Assembly (NCBI GenBank): GCA_027296055.1
Contig: JAPUJT010000187.1
Span: 1-64,000 of the forward strand
Length of the DNA stretch: 64,000 nucleotides
Reading direction: 5' to 3'
From: Planctomycetota bacterium
GTDB lineage: Bacteria; Planctomycetota; JAPUJT01
Shown here piece by piece: positions 18,574 through 26,839 of the stretch. The position numbers and the translations under genes were made by a program. Each line of letters opens with the position of its first letter. Within the stretch, counting starts at the first letter, position 1. The notes beneath the pieces were generated by a model. The model was not told the DNA's origin and did not search any database. It saw only the letters and a list, made by a program, of their open reading frames with translations.

Positions 18574-18615
18574 GAGCGGCCACCGAGAGCCGCTTCCGAA
18601 GCAAATCGAAAAAAG

Positions 18616-18646
18616 ACCCCCGGGCGGGAGCCGCCCGGGGGTTTTT
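18616..18646. terminator. Strong bidirectional Rho-independent terminator
   Basis: A 12-bp perfect stem (18616-18627 with 18631-18642) and a GAG loop, followed by five T on the plus strand and flanked on the left by a run of A that provides T residues for the minus strand. It lies between convergent genes and can serve both. Confidence 0.9.
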
Positions 18647-18673
18647 CTATGCGCGAATAGGGGCTGTCCCCTA

Positions 18674-20326
18674 TCAGGGGAAGTAGTAGTAACCGAGGAT
18701 GATGGCCATATCGTCATTCGATGTGAGGCCGAACTGCAGCGATGGGAACCTCGGACCATCGGTCGGATGATCGTTGTGATGGGTCGTCTCGTAATAGATT
18801 CCCTGGCCAGCCTGGAACGAGAGCGGCGGATCGAAGCGCATCAGCGGGGGATGCTGCCAGTCGGTCGTCTGCCCGATCTGCCAGTCGATGGCGGCTCCGT
18901 TGTGGAAGAACGTCTCGAACAGGATCCCCCTCTTGTGCATGTGCGTCCCGAGGAGGATCAGCTCTGCGGGCTGGTTGAAGGTCATGGTCTGGCTCGTCGT
19001 CCGGGTGTCGAATGGAAGGACGAAGATGTTGAAGTTGTTGTCGATGAAGGCGATCGCCTCGTGCTGGACGCTGGCCACAGGGATCGTCCACAGATTCACG
19101 TACACCTTCCCCACGATCGGCACGTTGAAGGTGTTCACATAGTGCGAATCCAGGAGAAGGGGCTGATTGGGCTTCAGCTTGACCGCGACGCCGGAGGGGA
19201 GGCTCACCTCGGCCGTGGGAGATTGAGCGGCAGCGAGGACGGATCTGAGCCAGCGATCGGCCGGGCCTTCGTTGAAGATGTCGAAATGCCCCGGGGGGAA
19301 TCCCCCTGGATTGCTCCCGTTGTACGTGTAGAGGATGAAATGGTGGCTCCCCTCGTTCATGACGATCTCGAACCGGTTGACGTATTCCTCCGTCGGATTC
19401 CCGAGATACAGGAACTCCCCGACCTCCATGTCCCCTCCGGGCAGGAGGTTGAACGGCGACAGCTCGATCTGGTACCCCTGCCCCGGAGGAGGAGGCGCAG
19501 GGGGGGTGGCAGGATTCCAGACGTCCTGCGGGACATCCTCGTCCCCCGGTACCGTGCCCCGGCGAGGGGCACCGGCCGCGACCCAGACGGTGAAGACGTC
19601 TATCTTCTCTGAATCGAGCACAGGGAGCCCCTCGGGCATGAAACCGCCCTCGCCCGGGGTGAGCGGACCGTGGAGCTTGCGGAGAAGGAAGCTGTAATCG
19701 AAATCATTTGGTGTGATTCTGAAGTCCCCGCGGGCGGCTGCGACGGGGTTGTCGGGGACCACATTCACGATGCTGTCGTAGGAGACCTGCCGGTGGAGGA
19801 CGAGGCCGCCCTTCACGGACTGGAAGCTGTGACAGCTCGACGAGGCGCAGGAGATGTCGAGGATGCCGGTCTGGAGCCGATCGAAGGTCCCCTCCTCGCC
19901 TGTCTGGAAGGACGTCGGCACCGGGGCCAAGCTCATGGCAAGGTCGAGGGTCTGGCCGGAGACGTCCTGGATGTTCTCCGTCAGGACCACCTGGAAGTCC
20001 GCTGATTCGGCCAGGGGCCCGTTCGGGGTGAAGGTAAGGATCCTGCCGGATGCGTCAATCCTGTAGGAGCCGGCGATGGCGACGGTCGGCTGGGCCGTCT
20101 CGGCGACGATGAAATTGGTGCCATACTGGATCGAGACGTTCTTCACGGCGTTCGTGAACTCGATCTGGATGACCGAAATCACCGCCATGTCGGTCGATCC
20201 GTCCGCCGGGGAGATCGAGTCGACCAGGAAGGGCCCGAGAGGCTTATCGCTGCTCCCTCCGGAGCAGCCGGCGGCCACGAGCAAAAGGGCACTCAAGCAT
20301 ATCGCCGTCAGGCGCAGGGTCTTCAT
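18674..20326 (-). CDS. Lipoprotein: Big_5 domain, CX4CH cytochrome c-like domain and copper type II monooxygenase-like domain
   Basis: 550 residues; lipobox VAAGC (Cys21). Residues about 30-135 match the SbsA/Big_5 Ig-like fold (DSISPADGSTDMAV, LTFTPNGPLAE). Residues about 145-255 are a cytochrome c-like segment with CASSSCH (CX4CH) and a distal GGFMPEG Met. Residues about 290-550 resemble peptidylglycine-monooxygenase-type copper domains: NEGSHHFILY, DSHYVN, GTHMHKRG and a final ETTHHNDH. If active it would combine an electron-carrying haem with a copper oxygenase centre on the outer surface. The Big_5 plus cytochrome layout is shared with the lipoproteins at 56-60 kb. Confidence 0.7.
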   Translation of the reverse strand: MKTLRLTAICLSALLLVAAGCSGGSSDKPLGPFLVDSISPADGSTDMAVISVIQIEFTNAVKNVSIQYGTNFIVAETAQPTVAIAGSYRIDASGRILTFTPNGPLAESADFQVVLTENIQDVSGQTLDLAMSLAPVPTSFQTGEEGTFDRLQTGILDISCASSSCHSFQSVKGGLVLHRQVSYDSIVNVVPDNPVAAARGDFRITPNDFDYSFLLRKLHGPLTPGEGGFMPEGLPVLDSEKIDVFTVWVAAGAPRRGTVPGDEDVPQDVWNPATPPAPPPPGQGYQIELSPFNLLPGGDMEVGEFLYLGNPTEEYVNRFEIVMNEGSHHFILYTYNGSNPGGFPPGHFDIFNEGPADRWLRSVLAAAQSPTAEVSLPSGVAVKLKPNQPLLLDSHYVNTFNVPIVGKVYVNLWTIPVASVQHEAIAFIDNNFNIFVLPFDTRTTSQTMTFNQPAELILLGTHMHKRGILFETFFHNGAAIDWQIGQTTDWQHPPLMRFDPPLSFQAGQGIYYETTHHNDHPTDGPRFPSLQFGLTSNDDMAIILGYYYFP

Positions 20327-20391
20327 CTCGTCCTCCCCAAGGCCGGGGTTGGCCTAGGCGTCTCCCCCGGGACAGGTTGTAGGATTCACAT

Positions 20392-20420
20392 AACTTAGCG
20401 GAGATGGACCGTACGGTCAA
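20392..20420 (-). promoter_or_regulatory. Promoter with palindrome GACCGTACGGTC over the -35 element
   Basis: Minus strand TTGACC (20420-20415), 17-bp spacer, TAAGTT (20397-20392), upstream of the lipoprotein gene starting at 20326. A perfect 12-bp palindrome (20407-20418) overlaps the -35 hexamer, in the position expected for a repressor operator. Confidence 0.5.
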
Positions 20421-20481
20421 CCTGGGGCTCGAAATGGTCCGCCTCTCCCCCCTGAAACGCCGGGAAACAATCCATCGACTG

Positions 20482-20536
20482 ATTGGCTCCCCATTGGCTC
20501 CCCATTGGCTCCCCATTGACTCCCCATTGACTCGAT
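20482..20536. repeat. Five 11-bp tandem repeats (ATTGGCTCCCC)
   Basis: Units begin at 20482, 20493, 20504, 20515 and 20526. The first three are identical, the fourth has one change (ATTGACTCCCC) and the fifth is partial. The 11-bp period places each unit on one face of the helix. The array ends about 60-115 bp upstream of the -35 box of the minus-strand lipoprotein gene, a suitable place for an upstream activator array of OmpR/PhoB type (inference). Confidence 0.8.
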
Positions 20537-20898
20537 GTGATCGCAATTCCCGGGCCGCTCGCGTTTGATCGAGCAGCTGAGAAATGAGCGAAAATCTCGC
20601 AGTAGATCACTGCCAGAGAATCGAATTCCGCCGGCTTTGTCGGAGGGCGCTGATACGATTGCCGGGCTGCACGGTCATACCTCACTGGGGACGTGCGGCC
20701 CGTTTCCGGAGAGCGGTGACCTCCCTCGGGTCACCAGCCTTCCTCTCCATTACAGCGGGTAGGGTTTCTGCGGTTTGTCACGCTGCGGTTTGCCCGAGAA
20801 GTGCTGCTGTCGGTCCTTTTCCGGTCGCGGTGGATCACGTAATATAGGAAACATCAAGGCCCCGGGCTCAGGGGATTCTTGTGCGAAAGGGGGAGTCA
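20537..20898. other. Intergenic region upstream of nrdJ
   Basis: No gene is visible. It contains a 7-bp perfect hairpin GGTGACC/GGTCACC at 20715-20735 with a 7-nt loop, and two copies of CTGCGGTTTG about 18 bp apart near 20768-20795. An AT-rich TAATAT at 20840-20845 may be the nrdJ -10, with no good -35. I could not find a cobalamin-riboswitch B12 box or an NrdR box. Confidence 0.4.
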
Positions 20899-23676
20899 AT
20901 GGGGAACCTCCGTTCCTCAGAAGGTCTGGATATGGGTAGAACGTCACCGGAGATAGCGGTCACCGCGAGGAAGGGCCTACGCATCGAGCGCAGGTACACC
21001 CATTCCCGGATGCATCCTTACGACCAGGTCGCTTGGGACCGGAGGACGGCGGCGATCACCAATGACAAGGGCAAGGTCATCTTCGAACAGAAGGACGTCG
21101 AGGTCCCCGAAACCTGGTCACCGACAGCCACCAACGTCGTGGTATCCAAGTACTTCAAGAGCGCCGTCGACCGTCCGGGGCGGGAAAGCAGCGTCCGGCA
21201 ACTTATCGATCGTGTGGCGCTCACCATCGGGGAGTGGGGCGGCGACCAGGGATATTTCGCCGACCCGAACGACGCTGAAAGCTTCAAGATGGAGCTGACC
21301 CATCTCCTCCTTCACCAGATGCTGGCCTTCAACAGTCCGGTCTGGTTCAACCTCGGGATCGTCCCCCGACCCCAGATCTCTGCGTGTTTCATCAACTCCG
21401 TGGACGACGACATGGTGTCGATCCTCACCCTCGCCAAGACGGAGGGGATGCTCTTCAAGTGGGGCTCCGGCACGGGGACCAATCTCTCCACGATCCGATC
21501 GTCGAAGGAGCGGCTCTCCAGCGGTGGCTGGGCATCCGGGCCCGTCTCCTTCATGCGAGGCTACGACGCCTTCGCCGGTGTGATCCGGAGTGGGGGGAAG
21601 ACCCGCCGGGCCGCCAAGATGGTGATCCTCAATATCGATCATCCCGATGTGGCCGAATTCATCCGTTGCAAGCATGAGGAGGAGAAGAAGGCCTGGGCCC
21701 TGATCGAGGCGGGGTATGACGGCTCGTTCGGGGGAGAGGCCTATAACTCGATCTTCTTCCAGAACTCGAACAACAGCGTACGGGTCTCCGACGAGTTCAT
21801 GCGGGCGTGCGAGGAGGATAGGGAGTGGACCACGCGGGCGGTAGTGTCGGGGGAGGTGGTCGATCGCTATCGTGCGAAAGATCTCCTCCGCATGATCGCC
21901 GAGTCGGCTCACGCCTGCGGCGACCCCGGTCTGCAGTACGACACGACGATCAACGACTGGAACACCGTCTCCAACACCGACCGGATCAATGCGACGAATC
22001 CGTGTGGTGAATATATTCATCTGGACGACACCGCCTGCAATCTCGCTAGCCTCAATCTCCGCAAGTTCCAGCGAGAAGATGGTTCGTTCGATGTAGATTC
22101 GTTCAAGCATGCCGTCCGGATATCGATCACGGCTCAGGAGATCCTCGTCGATAACGCCTCCTACCCGACGGAAAAGATCTCCGAGAACAGCCCGCTCCTG
22201 CGGCCCCTGGGTCTCGGATACGCGAACCTCGGGGCGCTGCTCATGTCGCGAGGGCTTCCCTACGACAGCGACGAGGGGAGGGCGTACGCTGGCTCTATCA
22301 CGGCGCTGATGACCGGGGAGGCCAACCGGGTCTCCTCCGAGATTGCCGAGACCAAGGGGGCTTTTGCCCATTTCGAGAAAAACCGAGAGCCGATGCTCCG
22401 CGTGATGCGAAAGCACCAGGCAGGTGTAGAAGACATCGACGCCAACCTCGCCCCGACGGATGTCCTCGACGCGGCGCGGGATGCCTGGGCCGATGCGATC
22501 CGGGGAGGCGAGAAGTACGGTTACCGGAACTCCCAGGTCTCGGTATTAGCGCCGACTGGAACTATTGGTTTTATGATGGATTGCGACACGATGGGAGTCG
22601 AGCCCGACATCGCCCTGGTCAAGTACAAGAAGATGGTCGGGGGCGGTCTCCTCAAACTGGTCAACCAGACGGTTCCTGAGTCCCTACGAACGCTGGGTTA
22701 CAAGGCCGACGAGATCGAAGGAATCATGGACCACGTGGACGAACAGGCGACGATCGAGGGGGCCCCCGGACTGAAGGAGGAGCATCTCCCCGTCTTCGAT
22801 TGTGCATTCAAGCCGGCAAACGGGAACCGGACCATCCACTATCTCGGCCACGTCGACATGGTGGCCGCCGTCCAACCCTTCCTCAGCGGCGGCGTCTCCA
22901 AGACGATCAATATGCCTGAGGACACCACCGTCGAGGACATAGAAAAGGCCTATGTGGCGGGGTGGAAGAAGGGGTTGAAGGCTCTCGCCCTCTATCGAGA
23001 CGGTTGCAAGAAGGCTCAACCGCTCAACACCTCCCTGGACAAGGTCGAAGACAAGAAGAAGAAGGTCACCGACAGTTCCGGCTTCCAGCCAATCCGACGA
23101 AGGCTGCCGGACGAACGGAAGTCCATCACGCACAAGTTCAGCGTGGGCGGCCACGAGGGTTACATAACTGTCGGGATGTACGAGGACGGCTTGCCCGGAG
23201 AGATCTTCGTCACGATGGCGAAGGAAGGCTCGGTGGTCTCGGGTCTGATGGACTGTGTCGCCACCGCCACATCGATTTCCCTTCAGTACGGGGTGCCGAT
23301 GAAGGTCCTGGTGAACAAGTTCAGCCACACTCGGTTCGAACCCGCGGGCTTTACCAACAACAAGCAGATCCCGATCGCGAAGTCCGTGATGGACTATATC
23401 TTCCGTTGGTTGGCCCTGAAATTCCTTCCGACGGAGCAACGCCCACCGGAGGCGGTCTCGGCAGGAAAGGGGGCGTCTCTCGTCGCGGATGCGCCAACCA
23501 CCTCAGGATCGGATGGGAACGGCTACAAGACACAAGGCTCGCTCGAGAGCCGTGAGCAGGAGATCTTTCAGGCGCATGCCGACGCGCCGCCCTGTCCGGA
23601 GTGCGGATCGATCATGGTCCGCAATGCCGCCTGCTACCAGTGCTTGAACTGCGGCAGCACGAGTGGATGTGGTTAG
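20899..23676 (+). CDS. nrdJ: Vitamin B12-dependent (class II) ribonucleoside-diphosphate reductase
   Basis: About 925 residues, in the usual range for large class II enzymes. It reduces ribonucleotides to deoxyribonucleotides using adenosylcobalamin. Visible features: the NSPVWFNLG segment, SACFINS with the first redox Cys, NPCGEYIHLDD with the thiyl-radical Cys, CNLASLNL, and PTGTIGFMMDCDT in the barrel. A TSCPD domain (about 700-820) and a C-terminal zinc-ribbon-like tail with CPECG and CLNCG follow. I start at ATG 20899, which has AAAGGGGGAG just upstream, rather than GTG 20881. It stands alone, so no class I nrdAB is nearby. Confidence 0.95.
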   Translation: MGNLRSSEGLDMGRTSPEIAVTARKGLRIERRYTHSRMHPYDQVAWDRRTAAITNDKGKVIFEQKDVEVPETWSPTATNVVVSKYFKSAVDRPGRESSVRQLIDRVALTIGEWGGDQGYFADPNDAESFKMELTHLLLHQMLAFNSPVWFNLGIVPRPQISACFINSVDDDMVSILTLAKTEGMLFKWGSGTGTNLSTIRSSKERLSSGGWASGPVSFMRGYDAFAGVIRSGGKTRRAAKMVILNIDHPDVAEFIRCKHEEEKKAWALIEAGYDGSFGGEAYNSIFFQNSNNSVRVSDEFMRACEEDREWTTRAVVSGEVVDRYRAKDLLRMIAESAHACGDPGLQYDTTINDWNTVSNTDRINATNPCGEYIHLDDTACNLASLNLRKFQREDGSFDVDSFKHAVRISITAQEILVDNASYPTEKISENSPLLRPLGLGYANLGALLMSRGLPYDSDEGRAYAGSITALMTGEANRVSSEIAETKGAFAHFEKNREPMLRVMRKHQAGVEDIDANLAPTDVLDAARDAWADAIRGGEKYGYRNSQVSVLAPTGTIGFMMDCDTMGVEPDIALVKYKKMVGGGLLKLVNQTVPESLRTLGYKADEIEGIMDHVDEQATIEGAPGLKEEHLPVFDCAFKPANGNRTIHYLGHVDMVAAVQPFLSGGVSKTINMPEDTTVEDIEKAYVAGWKKGLKALALYRDGCKKAQPLNTSLDKVEDKKKKVTDSSGFQPIRRRLPDERKSITHKFSVGGHEGYITVGMYEDGLPGEIFVTMAKEGSVVSGLMDCVATATSISLQYGVPMKVLVNKFSHTRFEPAGFTNNKQIPIAKSVMDYIFRWLALKFLPTEQRPPEAVSAGKGASLVADAPTTSGSDGNGYKTQGSLESREQEIFQAHADAPPCPECGSIMVRNAACYQCLNCGSTSGCG

Positions 23677-23713
23677 CATCCTGCTGCGGCGGGACCACGC
23701 GAGATAAGTAGGA

Positions 23714-24700
23714 TCAGAAACTGCGCCGGGGTTTGGACGACCTCGGCGTAATTTTTTCGCGCTTGTACCACTCGAGGGACTTGCCGGGATGATCCTCCGT
23801 CAAGGCCAGAAACTTGAGCCGCTCCTCGTCCGCGATGGGACGGAACGGGAGGACAGCGGAGGCGGCGGCCTCCACCTCCACGAGCGTCTTGAGGCCCACG
23901 ATGGCACAGGAAATGGGAAGGCTGGCGGCGTAACGGATGCATTCCCCCACCAGAATGGTTTTTTGCTTGGGCAGTCGACCGGCGGCGAGGACCTTCATCG
24001 CGATCACCCCCATCTTCTTCTCCACAGCCGCCGGCAGGACTTTCTCCTCGAAGCTGACGAAGTGAGGGTCGGCCGGGTTGAGGGGCATGAGCATCGTGGC
24101 GAAGTCATACTCCTTGATCACCCGCAGATGAAGCTCCGGGTTCGTGTGCCCGGTGACGCCCAGGAATCGTACCTTGCCCGCCTTGATCGCGTCCTCGCCA
24201 GCTCGAACCGACCCGTTGTCATCGAAGAGAGCGTCGACGTCCTTATGATTCCGGATGCTATGGATCTGCCAGAGGTCCACGTGATCGGTCCCTAGTCGCA
24301 CGAGGCTCGCCTCGAGATCCTTCATCGCCGCCTTCCGGCCTCGAGGAAGGGTCTTTGTTGCCAGGATCACCCTGTCTCTCTTTCCCCGGATCGCCTTGCC
24401 GACCCTCAATTCGCTCGTCCCGTTGCTGTAGGAAGGGGCGGTGTCGAGGTAATTCACACCAACGTCGAGAAGCCGATGCACGACACCGATAGCCTTGTCC
24501 TCATCGGCCAGGCTGCCGACGGGGTAAGCGCCGAGGCCGAGCAGGGAGACCTGCAGGCCCGTCTTGCCCAGGGGCCGGACCGGCATGACCGGCGGCTGGC
24601 CGTTCGCCCACACGCCTCCGCCCAGCGCCGTCCAGCCCAAGGCGAGCGCCGTCGATGCAAGAAATTCTCTTCGGCTCCACTCCCGCCTGGGGTCTATCAA
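23714..24700 (-). CDS. Tat-exported aldo/keto reductase family oxidoreductase
   Basis: 328 residues. The N-terminus has a twin-arginine signal (SRREFLASTALALGWTALGG). The rest is an AKR barrel: PLGKTGLQVSLLGLGAYPVG, the catalytic NYLDTAPSY (Asp, Tyr), ATKT (Lys) and WQIHSI (His), then GKVRFLGVTGH. The TTG start has a strong GAGAGGAGG SD. Export by Tat implies the cofactor is loaded in the cytoplasm before transport, as in planctomycete AKRs. Substrate unknown. The SDR gene that precedes it on the minus strand is 35 bp away, so they may be co-transcribed. A TatA gene is present at 42.3 kb. Confidence 0.85.
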   Translation of the reverse strand: MIDPRREWSRREFLASTALALGWTALGGGVWANGQPPVMPVRPLGKTGLQVSLLGLGAYPVGSLADEDKAIGVVHRLLDVGVNYLDTAPSYSNGTSELRVGKAIRGKRDRVILATKTLPRGRKAAMKDLEASLVRLGTDHVDLWQIHSIRNHKDVDALFDDNGSVRAGEDAIKAGKVRFLGVTGHTNPELHLRVIKEYDFATMLMPLNPADPHFVSFEEKVLPAAVEKKMGVIAMKVLAAGRLPKQKTILVGECIRYAASLPISCAIVGLKTLVEVEAAASAVLPFRPIADEERLKFLALTEDHPGKSLEWYKREKITPRSSKPRRSF

Positions 24701-24735
24701 CGGATTCCTCCTCTCCTTGCAATCCGGTCAGAGCG

Positions 24736-25470
24736 TCAGACGAGGTGACGGCCACCATCCAGTGAGAGCACCTCGCCCGTGATGAAGTCCCCTCCCTCCA
24801 GCAAGAACAGGACCGCATCCACCAGCTCGCTCGTCTTGCCCAGCCGGCCGAGAGGCGTCGCTCGGGCCCAGCGTTCCTGCTCCTCGACCGATGTTCCCTC
24901 GGGGGGAAGAATCGTGCCCGGGGCGATCGCGTTGACCTGGACCTCGGGGGCAAGCGCCTTTGCAAGACCCTTCGTCAGGGCCACGAGTCCGGCCTTGGCG
25001 ACGGAGTAGGGGATGTACTCCTTCCAGGGTCTGAGGGCGGCCACGTCCGCCAGATTGATGATCTTCCCCGCCCCTCCCTTCTTCATCAAGGCGCCTGCAG
25101 CCTGAGAGCAGAAGAACGGAGCCTTCAGGTTTACCGAGAGCAGATTGTCCCAGTCCTCCTCGCTCGCCTCCTCCAGCGGGGTTCGAATGAATGTCGAGGC
25201 GTTGTTGACCAGAATGTCAACGGTCCCGAAGTGCGTGGCCACCATCTCGATCAGGCGACGGCACGCTTCGGCGTCCCGAAGGTCTGCCCCGAACGGCTCC
25301 GCCTCGCCACCCGCCTTGCGGATTTCGCCGACCAGCTCGATCGCTTCTCTCTCGGAACGGTGGTAGTGGACGCCGACCCTCGAGCCCCGCCGGGCCAGGC
25401 CGAGCGCCACCTCGCGCCCGAGCCGTCGAGCGGCCCCGGTGACCAGAGAGATGCGTCCTTGTAGATTCAA
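24736..25470 (-). CDS. Short-chain dehydrogenase/reductase (FabG/pteridine-reductase-like)
   Basis: About 244 residues starting at TTG 25470, which follows an AGAAGGAAAA SD; an in-frame upstream extension to 25683 is Pro/Arg-rich and unlikely. The NAD(P)H site reads TGAARRLG, the TGxxxRxG variant typical of pteridine reductase/FolM-like SDRs. NNAS and the catalytic YSVAK motif follow, and the C-terminus ends in SLDGGRH. It would be a soluble NADPH-dependent reductase of a keto or pterin substrate. The promoter would share the divergent spacer with the flavin reductase gene. Confidence 0.85.
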   Translation of the reverse strand: MNLQGRISLVTGAARRLGREVALGLARRGSRVGVHYHRSEREAIELVGEIRKAGGEAEPFGADLRDAEACRRLIEMVATHFGTVDILVNNASTFIRTPLEEASEEDWDNLLSVNLKAPFFCSQAAGALMKKGGAGKIINLADVAALRPWKEYIPYSVAKAGLVALTKGLAKALAPEVQVNAIAPGTILPPEGTSVEEQERWARATPLGRLGKTSELVDAVLFLLEGGDFITGEVLSLDGGRHLV

Positions 25471-25602
25471 ACCGTTTTCCTTCTCTCCGGCACGCGACTC
25501 CTCGACGAACCGCAGGAGCGGAACGAGCCACGTGACTATTCCTTCGGCATTATAGGGCGACCAGAAAGGGCCCTCAAGCGGGGGGTCCCATCTTCCTCTC
25601 GC

Positions 25603-25631
25603 TTGACGGGCCCTGGAGAGGCCCATAGATT
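25603..25631 (+). promoter_or_regulatory. Sigma70-type promoter for the flavin reductase-like gene
   Basis: TTGACG (25603-25608), 17-bp spacer, TAGATT (25626-25631); start site near 25638, about 25 nt before the ATG. Confidence 0.6.
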
Positions 25632-25662
25632 GAGCCTCCACGACCGGCAAGATCAGGGTGCA

Positions 25663-26289
25663 ATGAAGATCGATCCCTCTCAACTCGGCCCCAAGGAGAA
25701 TTACCTCCTTCTCATCTCGGCTATCGTCCCGCGGCCAATCGCATTCGTCTCCACACAGGGGCGGGGCGGGGCGCTGAACCTGGCTCCCTTCTCCTTCTTC
25801 ATGGGAGTGAGCACGGACCCCCCGACCGTTGCCATCTCCGTCGGCCGAAGAAAGGGGGAGAAGAAGGACACATCACAGAACATTGCCGATACCGGCGAGT
25901 TCGTCGTCAACGTAGTCGACGAATCTGTGGCCAAGCGGATGGTCCAGTCTTCCGGGGATTTTCCTCCGGACGTCGACGAATTCGCCATCACGGGACTCAC
26001 GCCCGCACCGTCGGAAAGGGTTAGACCGCCACGCGTCGCCGAGTGCAAGGTCAGCCTGGAGTGCCGCGAGGTCCTCACGGTCTTGGTGGGCAGGAAGAAG
26101 CAGAGCCTCATCCTGGGACAGATTCTGATGATCCACGTCGACGACGCGATCCTGGACGGGGGGGTGATCGATACATCCAAGTTGCGTCCCATCGGAAGAC
26201 TCGGGGGCTCGAACTACAGCAGGACGAGAGACATCATCGAGATGCTCCGCCCTCAGATCGACCCGAACCCTCCGCCCAAGGACCCTTGA
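25663..26289 (+). CDS. Flavin reductase-like (FMN-binding split-barrel) protein
   Basis: 208 residues. The family phrase ISAIVPRPIAFVST is followed by LNLAPFSFFMGVSTDPPTVAISVG, the FMN-phosphate/isoalloxazine-binding part of the DIM6/NTAB flavin reductase fold. DTGEFVVNVVD and a C-terminal RLGGSNYSR also fit. Such proteins bind FMN and reduce it, or act as flavoprotein oxidoreductases on small molecules. ATG 25663 lies just after a GGGTG SD-like run and matches the predicted transcript start; the ORF can be extended to 25603 but that would overlap the promoter. Confidence 0.85.
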   Translation: MKIDPSQLGPKENYLLLISAIVPRPIAFVSTQGRGGALNLAPFSFFMGVSTDPPTVAISVGRRKGEKKDTSQNIADTGEFVVNVVDESVAKRMVQSSGDFPPDVDEFAITGLTPAPSERVRPPRVAECKVSLECREVLTVLVGRKKQSLILGQILMIHVDDAILDGGVIDTSKLRPIGRLGGSNYSRTRDIIEMLRPQIDPNPPPKDP

Positions 26290-26320
26290 CGGGATCTCTC
26301 CCACTGCCGGCCTGCTGGCC

Positions 26321-26349
26321 TTGACGATCGCCGCTACCTGTTGTACGTT
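26321..26349 (+). promoter_or_regulatory. Sigma70-type promoter for the FHA gene
   Basis: TTGACG (26321-26326), 17-bp spacer, TACGTT (26344-26349), about 32 bp before the ATG. Confidence 0.5.
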
Positions 26350-26380
26350 TCCATCGTCGGGGGGATGAGGAACTTGGCCG

Positions 26381-26824
26381 ATGCCACATCTCCCCGGTGA
26401 CTGGGACTTCACCAAGACGGAACTCCTCGAAGAAGAAACCCAAATCCACCAAGACACCGAATACGGTGGCGGGGCGCCCCCCGAAGCAGTGCGAATCTAC
26501 CACCGGGCCCCACGAGTATCTGAAGGGATCTGCATCGAGTTCGTGGGTGGAAAGAGGGTCCCGGTCGGCGAGAGCGTCCGGATAGGCAGGAACTTCTTCA
26601 ACGAGGTCGTGGTCTTCGGCGACACCTTCATCTCCCGGCGGCATGCCGAGATCGGAACCCGCGACGGCAAGTTGTATGTGATCGACCTGGGCAGCCGGAA
26701 CGGAACCTATCTCAACGGAAGACCTCTCCCCAAGAGGGAGGAGGCACCCTTGAAGCCCGGCGACACGATCCTTTTCGGGTCCACGGCGGAAGCCACCGTC
26801 ATTGCCGTCGAGCAGGAAACCTGA
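26381..26824 (+). CDS. Small FHA-domain protein
   Basis: 147 residues. Residues about 65-140 are a forkhead-associated domain: IGRNFFNE (phosphate-binding Gly-Arg), DTFISRRHAEI (SxxH), LGSRNGTYLNG. It should bind phosphothreonine peptides. The 50-residue N-terminal arm is acidic and contains threonines next to Glu (KTELLEEETQ). In small FHA regulators such as GarA/OdhI a phosphorylated N-terminal Thr folds back onto the FHA pocket, so this protein may work the same way; that is analogy only. No Ser/Thr kinase gene lies in the window. Confidence 0.85.
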   Translation: MPHLPGDWDFTKTELLEEETQIHQDTEYGGGAPPEAVRIYHRAPRVSEGICIEFVGGKRVPVGESVRIGRNFFNEVVVFGDTFISRRHAEIGTRDGKLYVIDLGSRNGTYLNGRPLPKREEAPLKPGDTILFGSTAEATVIAVEQET

Positions 26825-26839
26825 GCTCCCTGTCCCATC

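Noticed and set aside
20482-20536. CRISPR array
   Set aside because: Repeat units are 11 bp with no spacers and no cas genes are present.
20537-20898. Cobalamin riboswitch before the B12-dependent ribonucleotide reductase
   Set aside because: I looked for the B12 box and paired core elements and found none; only an unrelated 7-bp hairpin is present. A covariance-model search would decide.
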